Shown here one piece after another: positions 1-8,159 of a stretch of DNA of 42,829 bases. Origin of the DNA: a virus; the IMG/VR virus record IMGVR_UViG_3300036832_001095, positions 1 to 42,829 of that record, one strand, 5' to 3'. Each line of letters opens with the position of its first letter. Positions within the stretch are counted from its first letter, which is position 1. Below the pieces are notes generated by a model. That model saw only the letters and a program-made list of their open reading frames with translations, had not been told where the DNA came from and did no database searches. A program made the position numbers and the translations under genes.

Positions 1-137
1 CCGGCCAGTCGCGATTTGAGGTGGCGGCCGACCAGATCACGGCAGACTGCATCGCCTACGAGAAAGAGGCCGAGGCCGTGCTGAGGGAACGCCAGCTCGA
101 TCCCGAGCCGGACGCCCCGGCCACGCTGCCGAATTAG
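1..137 (+). CDS. C-terminal fragment of a small phage protein (5' end outside window)
   Basis: The open frame enters from the left edge (codons begin at base 3) and stops with TAG at 135-137. It is the last 44 residues of the same protein encoded complete at 41427-41801, with one visible amino-acid change (D for E in the C-terminal proline-rich tail) and one nucleotide difference over the 137 bases. The function is unknown. In both copies it sits upstream of a 74-residue protein and the portal gene, and in the right-hand copy it lies downstream of the terminase, so it belongs to the packaging/head cluster. Confidence 0.8.
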   Translation, partial: GQSRFEVAADQITADCIAYEKEAEAVLRERQLDPEPDAPATLPN

Positions 138-170
138 CATATGATCGATCCATGAAGGGAGGCAGCGCCC

Positions 171-338
171 ATGGCGCTGACCGCTGTTCGCGTATGCCTG
201 TACTGTCGCCGTTCGTTCCGCGGCTGGAATGCGCGTATGAAATATTGCAGCAGTCAATGCAGGCGGTCATACAATGATGTAAAGCGCCCGCCCCGGAATA
301 CGCGGGCGAGATTGAAGCCAGAGCGCGCCCAGCCATAA
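171..338 (+). CDS. Small Cys-rich, probable zinc-ribbon protein (55 aa)
   Basis: ATG at 171 follows a purine-rich stretch (GGGAGGCAGCG) and the frame stops with TAA at 336-338, just before the next gene. The product has a CLYC motif at residues 9-12 and C26, C30 (CSSQC), giving four cysteines in a CxxC-n13-CxxxC pattern, followed by a strongly basic Arg/Lys tail. This looks like a small zinc-binding nucleic-acid-binding protein; the function is inferred only from the motif. The gene is absent from the related right-hand copy (between 41801 and 41809), so it is an optional cassette. Confidence 0.6.
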   Translation: MALTAVRVCLYCRRSFRGWNARMKYCSSQCRRSYNDVKRPPRNTRARLKPERAQP

Positions 339-343
339 AGGGA

Positions 344-568
344 ATGACCGATTCCGAGAAGATCATGTCCGAGGTCGACCGCATGAAGCCGGCCATGCGC
401 GCGCTGGTGCATGCCTATGGCTTCGTGATCGTCCGCAACATGATCGCTGAGGGCCATACCGACGCCAAGGCGCTGCGCCCGATCCTCGAAACATGGCGGC
501 AACGACGGCAGAGTGAGTGGCTGAACTCTTTGCCCTTCCAGAAACAACAATCACCCATTCACCCTTAG
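344..568 (+). CDS. Conserved small phage protein (74 aa)
   Basis: The ATG at 344 follows AAAGGG at a suitable distance. The product begins MTDSEKIMSEVDRMKPAM and is helical and charged, with no recognised domain. A close paralogue lies at 41809-42033: the first ~55 residues are nearly identical, then the sequences diverge before both end in PIHP. Those last codons lie in a palindrome that spans the stop codon (558-574). The function is unknown; its position before the portal gene in both copies suggests a role linked to packaging. Confidence 0.75.
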   Translation: MTDSEKIMSEVDRMKPAMRALVHAYGFVIVRNMIAEGHTDAKALRPILETWRQRRQSEWLNSLPFQKQQSPIHP

Positions 569-574
569 GGTGAA
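558..574. promoter_or_regulatory. Palindrome across a stop codon
   Basis: TTCACCCT-T-AGGGTGAA is a perfect inverted repeat with a one-base centre. It includes the TAG stop of the 74-aa gene (566-568). The same palindrome, one base pair longer on each side, is kept at 42022-42040 even though the DNA just before and after it differs between the copies. It could be an operator or a recombination boundary. There is no U tract, so it is unlikely to be an intrinsic terminator. Confidence 0.5.
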
Positions 575-591
575 CACTCATTAGGTGATCG

Positions 592-810
592 ATGATCGGC
601 ACAGTGATCGGACTGATCCTCCTCGTCATCTTCCTGGGCGTGGTCTGGTATTGCATCCAGATGCTGCTACCGCTCATTCCCATGGCGGAGCCGTTCCGCA
701 CCATTCTCCGGGTGCTGATCATCCTGCTGGTCGCCGTGATCGTGATCTATGTCGTCATTCAATTGCTCGGCATGGCCGGGATCCACGTGCCGATATCCGG
801 ATTGAGGTAA
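592..810 (+). CDS. Small two-helix membrane protein (72 aa)
   Basis: The product has two long hydrophobic stretches, about residues 2-24 (MIGTVIGLILLVIFLGVVWY) and 39-60 (TILRVLIILLVAVIVIYVVI), separated by a short proline-containing turn, and almost no charge. This fits a small inner-membrane protein. A holin or a lysogenic-conversion protein is possible, but it is far from the lysis genes at 24-25 kb. The equivalent slot in the right-hand copy (42076-42252) encodes a different two-helix membrane protein. Confidence 0.65.
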   Translation: MIGTVIGLILLVIFLGVVWYCIQMLLPLIPMAEPFRTILRVLIILLVAVIVIYVVIQLLGMAGIHVPISGLR

Positions 811-825
811 CGCCTTAAACGAAAT

Positions 826-1026
826 GTGGGCAATGTGGCCACGATCGATGAATTGAAAACAGAGCTGGCGCGGCTTGAGGAAATCCTGCGCGAAGAACCA
901 GACCACGCCAACCTGGATTTCTATGATGGTGCGCGGATGTCATTGTCATGGGCGCTGGGGATTGAATGCGCTCCCAGCGATTTGAATAATGCCATCCAGC
1001 ACCATTTTACCAAACGCGACGGCTGA
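826..1026 (+). CDS. Small acidic hypothetical protein (66 aa)
   Basis: A GTG start at 826 (a second GTG at 835 is possible) opens a frame ending in TGA at 1024-1026. The N-terminal half is a likely amphipathic helix (ATIDELKTELARLEEILRE). The rest has no recognised motif. It is missing from the related right-hand copy, where the membrane protein gene is followed directly by the Cys-rich gene, so it is an accessory gene. The function is unknown. Confidence 0.55.
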   Translation: MGNVATIDELKTELARLEEILREEPDHANLDFYDGARMSLSWALGIECAPSDLNNAIQHHFTKRDG

Positions 1027-1030
1027 TAAA

Positions 1031-1231
1031 ATGATCACCGGGGCGCGATCCGACACCAGTGATGTGGGCCTCGCAAAGAATGCCGATGGCATCGCGTTCC
1101 GTTGCGGCACCTGCGAATACTTCGACCGCGGCCTTTGCCGTAATCCCAATCCCAAGCTGAACAAGCGAGAGGTCGGGGCGCATTGGTGCTGCAATCTGTA
1201 CGACCATAAGGGAATGAAGGTCATCGTATAA
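1031..1231 (+). CDS. Conserved Cys-rich small protein (66 aa)
   Basis: I chose the ATG at 1031, a few bases after the previous stop, over an upstream ATG (989) that would overlap it. The product has a CGTCEYF motif, then GLC, then WCC: five cysteines in a CxxC...C...CC pattern, with a conserved basic/aromatic tail (YDHKGMKVIV). This suggests metal binding. A close homologue lies at 42255-42458, immediately before the second portal gene. The last ~38 bases of this gene are repeated just before the portal start (see 1199-1377). Confidence 0.75.
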   Translation: MITGARSDTSDVGLAKNADGIAFRCGTCEYFDRGLCRNPNPKLNKREVGAHWCCNLYDHKGMKVIV

Positions 1232-1377
1232 TGGCCTTCTAATCTCGCGTCGAGCAAACAGCGCGCCAGAGTGCGGAGCAGGGGCGCTGCCTCAACTGCC
1301 CGCCGCTTTATGCCGGTTGGTCCGGTGGCGCGAGACTTCTACGATCATAAGGGAATGAAGGTCATCGTATAATGGCC
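1199..1377 (+). repeat. Direct repeat flanking a ~105-bp insertion before the portal start
   Basis: Bases 1201-1236 and 1342-1377 are the same apart from one C/T difference. They cover the end of the Cys-rich gene and the TATAATGGCC around the portal start. In the right-hand copy the Cys-rich gene runs directly into the portal (42458/42459) with no such duplication. The inserted segment (about 1237-1341) contains a degenerate frame with RCLNC, possibly the remains of another Cys-rich gene. The first portal-like ATG (1231) now runs into a stop after three codons. Confidence 0.7.
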
Positions 1378-3450
1378 GAACTGCTGCGAATGCCAATGCG
1401 CCGCCCGCGGCCGTCAGGCATGCCAACTGCCGAAGCGACACTGGCTAGCCCCAGTAGCGAGCCATGGGACGGCGACGAGGAAGGCTTCCTGCCGGTCGAG
1501 CGCCTGCGCGACAAATACCTCGCTTATCTCACCGTCAAGGTGCAGGAATACGAAGAACAGAAGCTCAGCCGGCATTACTACCACGGCAGCCAATGGACGC
1601 CGGACGAGATCAAAACCCTACGGCAGCGCCGACAACCCATCATCACGTTCAATGAGATCAGCCCTAAGATCGATAATCTCGTATGGATATCCCAGCGGTT
1701 CCGCGCCGATCCCAAGGCATATCCGCGCAATCCGAACAATGCGAATGGCGCCGAGATCGCCACCCAATGCATCCGAGCCGTGCTCGATGGTTGCGAATGG
1801 ACATTCCTCGATGGCTATTGCGCCGGCCAGGCAGCCACCGAGGGCATCGCGGGAATTGAACTGAAGCTGATCGAGGGCGACCACGGCGACCCGGACATCA
1901 GCGCGGATTTCATTTTCGGGGACGACTTTTTTTATGATCCGACGAGTTTCAAGCCGGATTTCAGCGATGCGCGATACAAGGGCATCAGCAAATGGCTGCA
2001 CGAAGATGCGGCGATTGAGTTATTCCCTGACAAGGAAGAAGAAATCAAGTCGCTGATGGTGGAAACGGGCTTTGACCTTACTACACACGCAGATCGCGAG
2101 TTTAAGTGGGTTTATGCGAATGAACATAGGGTGAGGTTAGTTGAGCATTGGTATAAAAACCGCGGGCGGTGGTACTGGGCTTTTTACATTTCAAACATAC
2201 TCCTGGACCAAGGGGTGTCGCCTTTCTTCGATCACCGTAAGAGGTCAACGGATCGTTTTATCATGTTTTCTGCCGCCGTTGATCACGATGGTGATCGATA
2301 CGGATTTGTACGAAATCTCAAGGGACCACAGGATGAGGTCAATCAGCGTCGGAGCAAAGCACTTCATATCAGTAATACAACGCGCCTTACGGTGGAAAAA
2401 GGGGCTGTCGACGATGTCGAGACGGCACGCCGCGAGGCGGCTCGTCCGGATGGCGTCATCGAGTTTAATAAGGGCTTCGAGCCGCCGGCCGAAAAGGATA
2501 GGCAGGAGGATCTACAGGCCCACCTGGCGCTGATGCAGGATGCGCGGCAGAAGATCGTCGGCTTTGCCAACATCATGCCGGACCGCGTCACCGCGGCAGA
2601 GCAAGGCGAGCATTCCGGCGTGGCTATCGACCGGCTTCAAAAAGCGGCCAGTGCGGACCTAGGCACATTCCTGCGCAATTACAAGTCATGGAAGATGCGG
2701 GTTTATCGTGCGGTGTGGTCCGCTATCCAGCATAACTGGACATCCGAACGATACATCCGCGTCAACGCCGGCGATAACGAATTGGCGCAGTTCCTGCAGA
2801 TCAATGCGCTCGCCCTCAATCAATGGGGCCAGCCGACGATCGAAAACATGGTGGGATCGATCGATGTCGATATCGTCATGGACGAGGGGCCAGACACCGC
2901 CAACCTGATGCAGGACGCCTACGAGCTGATTAAGGACGACCCGACCATTCCTTGGAGCATCAAGCTCGAATTCATGCCGATGCCGGCGTCGCTGAAAGCC
3001 TCGCTGCAGCAAAAGCTGGCGCAGCAGGCGCAGCAGCCCGACCCGAAGATGCAGGCCGAGCAGCTCAAGGCCCAGTCGCAGCAAGCGAAGACCCAGGCCG
3101 ATATCCAGTCGCAGCAGATGAAGAGCCAGTCCGATCAGCAGAAGGCCGCGCTCGATCTACAGGCGAAGCATACGCAGGCGCAGGCCGAGATCGCCAATGC
3201 GCAGCAGGACGCGCTGGCCCGCCAGCAGGACGCCCAACGTGCCCGTGAGCAGCATGCAGCCGACATGCGGATTGAGGCGATGCGCGCCGAGACCGAGCGG
3301 CAGAAGCTGATGCTCGAAATGGAGCAGACGCGGCAAGAGCATGCCTTCCGGATGCGCGAGCTGCAGGAGCAACACATTACCACCATGGCCCAGCATGCCG
3401 CCAAGCGCAAAGAAGCGGCGGCGCGACCAAAGGCGAGGACCGAGGCATGA
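1372..3450 (+). CDS. Portal protein, P22-like
   Basis: This 692-residue protein has the length and layout of the P22 gp1 portal family (about 725 aa). It has an N-terminal segment with RHYYHGSQWTPDE and QPIITFNEISPKID, a conserved central body (FIFGDDFFYDPTSF; RYKGISKWLHEDAA), and a C-terminal region from about residue 535 that is a long Gln/Ala-rich coiled coil (many QAQ, AKQ and REQ repeats). It would form the dodecameric ring at the packaging vertex. The start is ATG 1372, overlapping the stop of the duplicated upstream frame. It overlaps the next gene by 4 bases (ATGA). The first ~123 codons recur diverged at 42459-42829. Confidence 0.9.
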   Translation: MAELLRMPMRRPRPSGMPTAEATLASPSSEPWDGDEEGFLPVERLRDKYLAYLTVKVQEYEEQKLSRHYYHGSQWTPDEIKTLRQRRQPIITFNEISPKIDNLVWISQRFRADPKAYPRNPNNANGAEIATQCIRAVLDGCEWTFLDGYCAGQAATEGIAGIELKLIEGDHGDPDISADFIFGDDFFYDPTSFKPDFSDARYKGISKWLHEDAAIELFPDKEEEIKSLMVETGFDLTTHADREFKWVYANEHRVRLVEHWYKNRGRWYWAFYISNILLDQGVSPFFDHRKRSTDRFIMFSAAVDHDGDRYGFVRNLKGPQDEVNQRRSKALHISNTTRLTVEKGAVDDVETARREAARPDGVIEFNKGFEPPAEKDRQEDLQAHLALMQDARQKIVGFANIMPDRVTAAEQGEHSGVAIDRLQKAASADLGTFLRNYKSWKMRVYRAVWSAIQHNWTSERYIRVNAGDNELAQFLQINALALNQWGQPTIENMVGSIDVDIVMDEGPDTANLMQDAYELIKDDPTIPWSIKLEFMPMPASLKASLQQKLAQQAQQPDPKMQAEQLKAQSQQAKTQADIQSQQMKSQSDQQKAALDLQAKHTQAQAEIANAQQDALARQQDAQRAREQHAADMRIEAMRAETERQKLMLEMEQTRQEHAFRMRELQEQHITTMAQHAAKRKEAAARPKARTEA

Positions 3451-4931
3451 GATTTGTCATAGTGGCGGCCCTTACTCTTCTGGCGGCGCCGGCGGCGGCG
3501 CAGAATTCATTCCCTACCGCTGGCAGGCAGACCGTGCCGGGGATTGTCAGCATGTGCCTTACCGCCGGAAAAGCCTATCCGTGCGGCGCGATCGCGGCCG
3601 GTCCGGATGGGGAATTTGTCACCGCCGGCGGCCAGACCGTCCCCGGGATTGTGAGCATGTGCGTCGAATCACGCGTCGCTGTGCCATGCTCGTCTTTAAC
3701 GACGCTGTCTTCTATGCGTTCGGCTGATTTTGTTGATACAATTGGAACTGTTACGAGGCTCTTTGGTGGAGCGCAAAGTCCGTCCACGGTTATTACCAAC
3801 ATGGCTTATCTTGGAATTAATAATACTAGAGAAATTATGGGCGCTGGAGCTGATATTACACCTTTTATTGCCGCTGGAAATGCCGGCATCAGATTTGATC
3901 TTTTTTTCGGCGGCAGCCCACAAGATACCACTTTTCTTAATAACACTGTAACGAATGCTGCTAATCTTCAGATAGCGTCGCCGGGCAGTATTTATTCCAT
4001 TGAGGGGGCAAATGAAGTATGTGGGTTTGGTTTTGTCTACAATGGTGTGGGCGGTGGTAGCGGTACGACGCCTCCTTGTGGAGGTTCCTACGCAGCGGCG
4101 CAGGCCTTTCAGGCCGATCTTTTTTCTGCGGTTAGGGCAAATAGCAACTTGAGCAATGTCCGCATTGCGGAATTTACTATAGGTGCCGACTACATTCCGC
4201 CTACGCCGGATATTTCGGTGACGCCGAATATAGCTGATCTTTGGACCAGTCATCCATATCCCACTAACGGTTTTTACCCCGGAGTATTTGTCGATCCAAA
4301 ATTGACGCTTAATTATGCCGGTGCCAATACTTGGTTTATTCCCGCAACGATGCCTGCCCCTCAGGCGCTGTATTTCCCCTATATCTACACCGAGATTGGC
4401 ACGAGCAGCACGAGCACAAACGACTATGTGCAGGTGGCCTACACTCTTGATCAGATAGCTGATTGTGCGTTTTTTCGTGCAAGAAAATGCTACATTTACG
4501 AAATGATCGAAGAGGGTGACGGATTAGGATTATTTAGCTCTGGAACAACCCCCAAAACAGTCGCGACAGCAATCCATAACCTGACCACGATCATCAAAGA
4601 TTCAGGCGGAACAGCAAAGACGTTCGCTCCGACGATTTTGAATTACACCCTGACCCCTTCGTGGCCAGATACGCCTTATGGCGGAAGTTTAGTGCTGCAA
4701 AAGTCTAACCGGACTTATGAATTGCTCGTGTGGCATGAGCCACTCATATGGAGTGGAGGAGTGTACGTTCCCTCAACGCCAGTTAACGTCACCGTACATC
4801 TTGCATCCTCTGCTAGTGCAATTAATGTGTATAATCCAACAATGGGAACTTCTCCAATCTCGTCCACCAGTGGAACTAGCGTGACAGTTAGTGTATCTGA
4901 TTATCCAATGATTATTGAATTAAGTTTTTGA
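3447..4931 (+). CDS. Secreted glycoside-hydrolase-like protein with repeated N-terminal adaptor motif
   Basis: Residues 1-19 form a Sec signal peptide ending AAPAAAQ. Residues 24-46 and 59-81 are two copies of a motif around QTVPGIVSMC...PC. The body resembles a clan-A-type TIM-barrel hydrolase: an IEGANE segment with an N-E pair (N189-E190) as likely acid/base, SHPYP (H269), and YTEIG (E316) as likely nucleophile. A C-terminal beta-sandwich follows (about 390-494), as in several such families. The exact GH family is not assigned. Probable role: degrading host surface or extracellular polysaccharide. The DNA from about 3680 to 4930 is clearly more AT-rich than its neighbours, suggesting an imported module. 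Its start overlaps the portal stop (ATGA). Confidence 0.6.
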   Translation: MRFVIVAALTLLAAPAAAQNSFPTAGRQTVPGIVSMCLTAGKAYPCGAIAAGPDGEFVTAGGQTVPGIVSMCVESRVAVPCSSLTTLSSMRSADFVDTIGTVTRLFGGAQSPSTVITNMAYLGINNTREIMGAGADITPFIAAGNAGIRFDLFFGGSPQDTTFLNNTVTNAANLQIASPGSIYSIEGANEVCGFGFVYNGVGGGSGTTPPCGGSYAAAQAFQADLFSAVRANSNLSNVRIAEFTIGADYIPPTPDISVTPNIADLWTSHPYPTNGFYPGVFVDPKLTLNYAGANTWFIPATMPAPQALYFPYIYTEIGTSSTSTNDYVQVAYTLDQIADCAFFRARKCYIYEMIEEGDGLGLFSSGTTPKTVATAIHNLTTIIKDSGGTAKTFAPTILNYTLTPSWPDTPYGGSLVLQKSNRTYELLVWHEPLIWSGGVYVPSTPVNVTVHLASSASAINVYNPTMGTSPISSTSGTSVTVSVSDYPMIIELSF

Positions 4932-4959
4932 ACACCCCTTAAACTTGCGAGCCCCCTGC

Positions 4960-5331
4960 ATGCGCGCCTTGATCAGACTGCTCTCGCTGCTGGTTGCTAC
5001 CGCTCCGCTTGCCCTCGGCCCCGACCGGGGGGCGCTGGCGCAGAATTCGTTCGGGACCCCGGGGGGCGCGACTGTCCCGGGCTATGTCACGATGTGCATC
5101 GTCACCGGCGTGGCGGTCCCATGCAGTCCGTCCACTGCGCCGTTGCAGCAGCCCTTGACGCTCTATAGCGCGGCTGGCACGCCCTTGCCGACATGCAATT
5201 TCGGAACTAACGGCGCCACTGCGACGGTATCAGACACCACGGCGCCAACCTATCGCAGCGCATACACCAGCGGCGGCACTATCACCGGACGCGTCCTCTG
5301 CGTCAACGGCACCGGATGGGTTAACGACTGA
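4960..5331 (+). CDS. Small secreted protein with the PGxVxMC adaptor motif (123 aa)
   Basis: I chose the ATG at 4960; a TTG at 4945 in frame would add five residues. Residues 1-~28 are a signal peptide (ALIRLLSLLVATAPLAL...GALAQ). The following segment, ATVPGYVTMCIVTGVAVPCS, matches the motif found twice in the preceding protein. The rest is a Thr/Ser/Gly-rich beta-type region with three further cysteines. The gene overlaps the tailspike start by one base (TGATG), so the two are probably co-translated. It may be a tail or tailspike accessory or adaptor protein; the exact role is unknown. Confidence 0.65.
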   Translation: MRALIRLLSLLVATAPLALGPDRGALAQNSFGTPGGATVPGYVTMCIVTGVAVPCSPSTAPLQQPLTLYSAAGTPLPTCNFGTNGATATVSDTTAPTYRSAYTSGGTITGRVLCVNGTGWVND

Positions 5332-8159
5332 TGAACATTCCAGCCAATATCCGCGTCAACGCGGCATTTCCGTTCCCGGCGCAGGTCGCCGGATCGGGTC
5401 CGATCTCGATCGCCAAGCAGTCCGGTGTTTGGACGGTCGGCTATGATGTCAGCCGGTTTGTGCCGACCACGCCACCCCCATCGGCGCTGGCAACGGACTA
5501 CACGCTGGTCTGGGACAGCGTCGCGAAGACGTTCATCAATGTTCCGCTCTCGGCGCTAGGCAGTGGTGGGGGCGCCGGCGCCGGCACCGCAATCGTCTAT
5601 GATACGGCACACGGCGCCAATTCACTGGCCTCTGCGCACGTGCCAACATCTGCAAACATCGTGCAGACGGGTGGCTACGCGAGGGCCGGCGATGGTGGTG
5701 GCGCGTTCTATTACAGGGTCGGAGGGGCTGCGCCATTTCCGAGCTATGCGGTCACGGATGCCGATGGTCACGCCTGGCAGTATATTCCTGAGCCAAGCGG
5801 CTGGAATGCCAAGGTCGCTGGCGTGGTAGCTGACGGCGCGACGGAAGATGGCGCCAACCTGATGAAGGCGTTGCTGCCGTTTCAGGACCCGACTTATATT
5901 GTGGGCGGCGGCAATCTTTCTGGGGCGCTGATTTTGCCAGCCGGCGTCATGAAGGTGAGTTCTGCTGTCATAGTGGCGGGCAACAACGGCACCGGTCTTG
6001 ATTTGCTCGGGCAGAGCGCTGGAAACCAAAGCGCAGCAAATAGCACAACCCTGCAATGGCACGGGACCGCCAGTTATCCTGGCAATTACCCATCCATGTT
6101 TATTGTGTATGCTGCCAACAACTTTCACTCGGTCGGCGTGAACTATGACGGGAGTGCGGTTGCCAGCGCACTGCTGAACTGTGTTCATTTCACTGCCGAC
6201 AACACCTATCGTGATACTTTGGGTGTCGGTGTCGCAGCCGCAGCAGGGCAGACGTTCCAGGTCACGTCCACTGCCGGCCTGTTCGCTGGCACATCGTTGG
6301 GGATCGGCCAGGGGACGCCGAACTTCGAAATCATATACATAAAGTCGGTTACAGATGGCACTCATTTTGTCGCCGATTGCAGGAATCCGCACGGAGCCGA
6401 GGTGGTTGGCGGCGGATTTGCTTGCAATAGCCTGTTCGTAGAAAAATCGACATTGACTCCACAGGTTTCCAGCAAGTCGACGTTTCAAGGACACATGTCC
6501 GGGAGCAACCTCGTGGTCGAGGCAATGATTTCCGGAACGATCAATTTTGCGGATGCTCTTTTTGGCCATGGAATTGCTGAGGGTTCAATCATCGGATCAT
6601 ATTTGAGCGGCTCAACACCCGGTGGCGTTGGCACCTATGCAACAACTTTTGCCGGGCTGCCAACAAGCACCGTTGGCGATGTGCTGTCTACATGCACACC
6701 CACCACTGCAATACTGTGCGGGACTCCGCTCAATCCGAGTGTTCAAGCAGCAGAGTTCACGTTCCATAATTGCAACTTTATCAGCCCCGTTGTGAGTAAC
6801 GGCATTGGCATTGGCTATTCCGGCATCCGGATGATTGGCGGTGGAAATATTAAGAATTACACCATAGACAATTGTTCGTTTTTATTCTTGAGATATGGAA
6901 TCGCGGGAGAGAGTTGCTCAGGCAACATCAAGATTACGTATCCTACTTTTTTGGGTACCGCTCTCGCAGACATCATGGCGAATAACGGGAATCTCACTCT
7001 GGATAATATGGAGACTGAAGGCGGTGGTCAAAGGATGCTGGTGGGGTCCGGCGGTGCCACTCCGCAGAATGCGACATTGACCAACTGTCAATTCCAGTCG
7101 GGCTTGCCGGCCGATTTTTATGTGATCAAGTGGGCCGGTAGTTTGACTTTGATCAACAATCTATTTGATAGCGCGATAATTGTGCAGACGCCGGCATTCA
7201 CCGCCTCTATCAACGGATTTTTTATGAGCGTCACTGGTATTTCGAGCGGAGTGTTGGCGAAAGGTCAGACGCTCAATTATCCCGGTGTCGTGTCCGGCAC
7301 GATCATAGTAGACGGCCCCGGTGGCGGCGGCCCCGGCACATATACAGTGAGCAAGAATCAAGGCATAGTTGCGTCGCAGTCGATGACTTCGACGGACGCA
7401 ACTTATCAGAAATCAGCTCGTATACAGAGTGCCAATGTTTGGAACGGTCTGGCCGCCGGTCTCAATCCAGCCGGGATTGCCAGTATTGGCAATTATTTCC
7501 AATTCGGAGGACCACTCATCCCGGTGTTCTATGACGGATCAGATCATCCATATAATTTTGGTGCCTTTGTTACTGACCCAACGCAATCATTATGGAATGT
7601 TTTTCAGATAAATGATTATGGGGAGTTCGGATGCTATAATTTCAGCGCCGGTAGATTAGTGCTCCCGACTGCGGCCATGTCTGGAGAAACAGTCCCGACA
7701 GGAATATCGATACAACATCTTGGTTATATCAGTGAAGGGGTTAATGTTATACAAATACCATATACATATTTTTCGGGAGTCTCAAGTTCGTCATCGCCTT
7801 ATGCCCCGGTGATTGGTATTCCTCCGAAGGCTTTCATAACCGCTGTCATTGCTGATGTTGTTCAGGGTTTTAGCGATGCGTCACTCACCTTAAAGTTTGG
7901 AGACATAGCGATCGACGTTGCCGGCTTCCTAAAGCCGTTCAACGCCCATACAGCGGGGGCGTTTGGCTTGCTGGATACCGATATAGGCAGCCACTTGGCA
8001 CGACAAAGTAATACAAATGCAGATGTCACGAGCTGGGGATGGAGCGGCGGTTGGGCGGGCACGCAGAGTATTTGCATGCAAGCGAATGGTTCGGCTAATT
8101 TGAATACTCTGACACAGGGAAAAGTGAATTTATACATAGTTTCGAAAAGGTTCAATTAA
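5331..8159 (+). CDS. Tailspike/tail fibre with pectate-lyase-like beta-helix (942 aa)
   Basis: The first ~75 residues (NIPANIRVNAAFPFPAQV...; VWDSVAKTFINVPLSAL) look like a virion-attachment domain. A Gly-rich linker is followed by the pectate-lyase-superfamily entry typical of tailspikes (AGDGGGAFYYRVGG; VAGVVADGATEDGANLMKAL). A long central region of short beta-rich repeats then fits a right-handed parallel beta-helix. The C-terminal ~200 residues form a separate domain, probably for trimerisation or receptor binding. The second half of the gene is noticeably AT-rich. Role: host recognition, possibly with polysaccharide-cleaving activity. Its place between portal and scaffold, away from the other tail genes, suggests a module insertion. 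Confidence 0.8.
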   Translation: MNIPANIRVNAAFPFPAQVAGSGPISIAKQSGVWTVGYDVSRFVPTTPPPSALATDYTLVWDSVAKTFINVPLSALGSGGGAGAGTAIVYDTAHGANSLASAHVPTSANIVQTGGYARAGDGGGAFYYRVGGAAPFPSYAVTDADGHAWQYIPEPSGWNAKVAGVVADGATEDGANLMKALLPFQDPTYIVGGGNLSGALILPAGVMKVSSAVIVAGNNGTGLDLLGQSAGNQSAANSTTLQWHGTASYPGNYPSMFIVYAANNFHSVGVNYDGSAVASALLNCVHFTADNTYRDTLGVGVAAAAGQTFQVTSTAGLFAGTSLGIGQGTPNFEIIYIKSVTDGTHFVADCRNPHGAEVVGGGFACNSLFVEKSTLTPQVSSKSTFQGHMSGSNLVVEAMISGTINFADALFGHGIAEGSIIGSYLSGSTPGGVGTYATTFAGLPTSTVGDVLSTCTPTTAILCGTPLNPSVQAAEFTFHNCNFISPVVSNGIGIGYSGIRMIGGGNIKNYTIDNCSFLFLRYGIAGESCSGNIKITYPTFLGTALADIMANNGNLTLDNMETEGGGQRMLVGSGGATPQNATLTNCQFQSGLPADFYVIKWAGSLTLINNLFDSAIIVQTPAFTASINGFFMSVTGISSGVLAKGQTLNYPGVVSGTIIVDGPGGGGPGTYTVSKNQGIVASQSMTSTDATYQKSARIQSANVWNGLAAGLNPAGIASIGNYFQFGGPLIPVFYDGSDHPYNFGAFVTDPTQSLWNVFQINDYGEFGCYNFSAGRLVLPTAAMSGETVPTGISIQHLGYISEGVNVIQIPYTYFSGVSSSSSPYAPVIGIPPKAFITAVIADVVQGFSDASLTLKFGDIAIDVAGFLKPFNAHTAGAFGLLDTDIGSHLARQSNTNADVTSWGWSGGWAGTQSICMQANGSANLNTLTQGKVNLYIVSKRFN

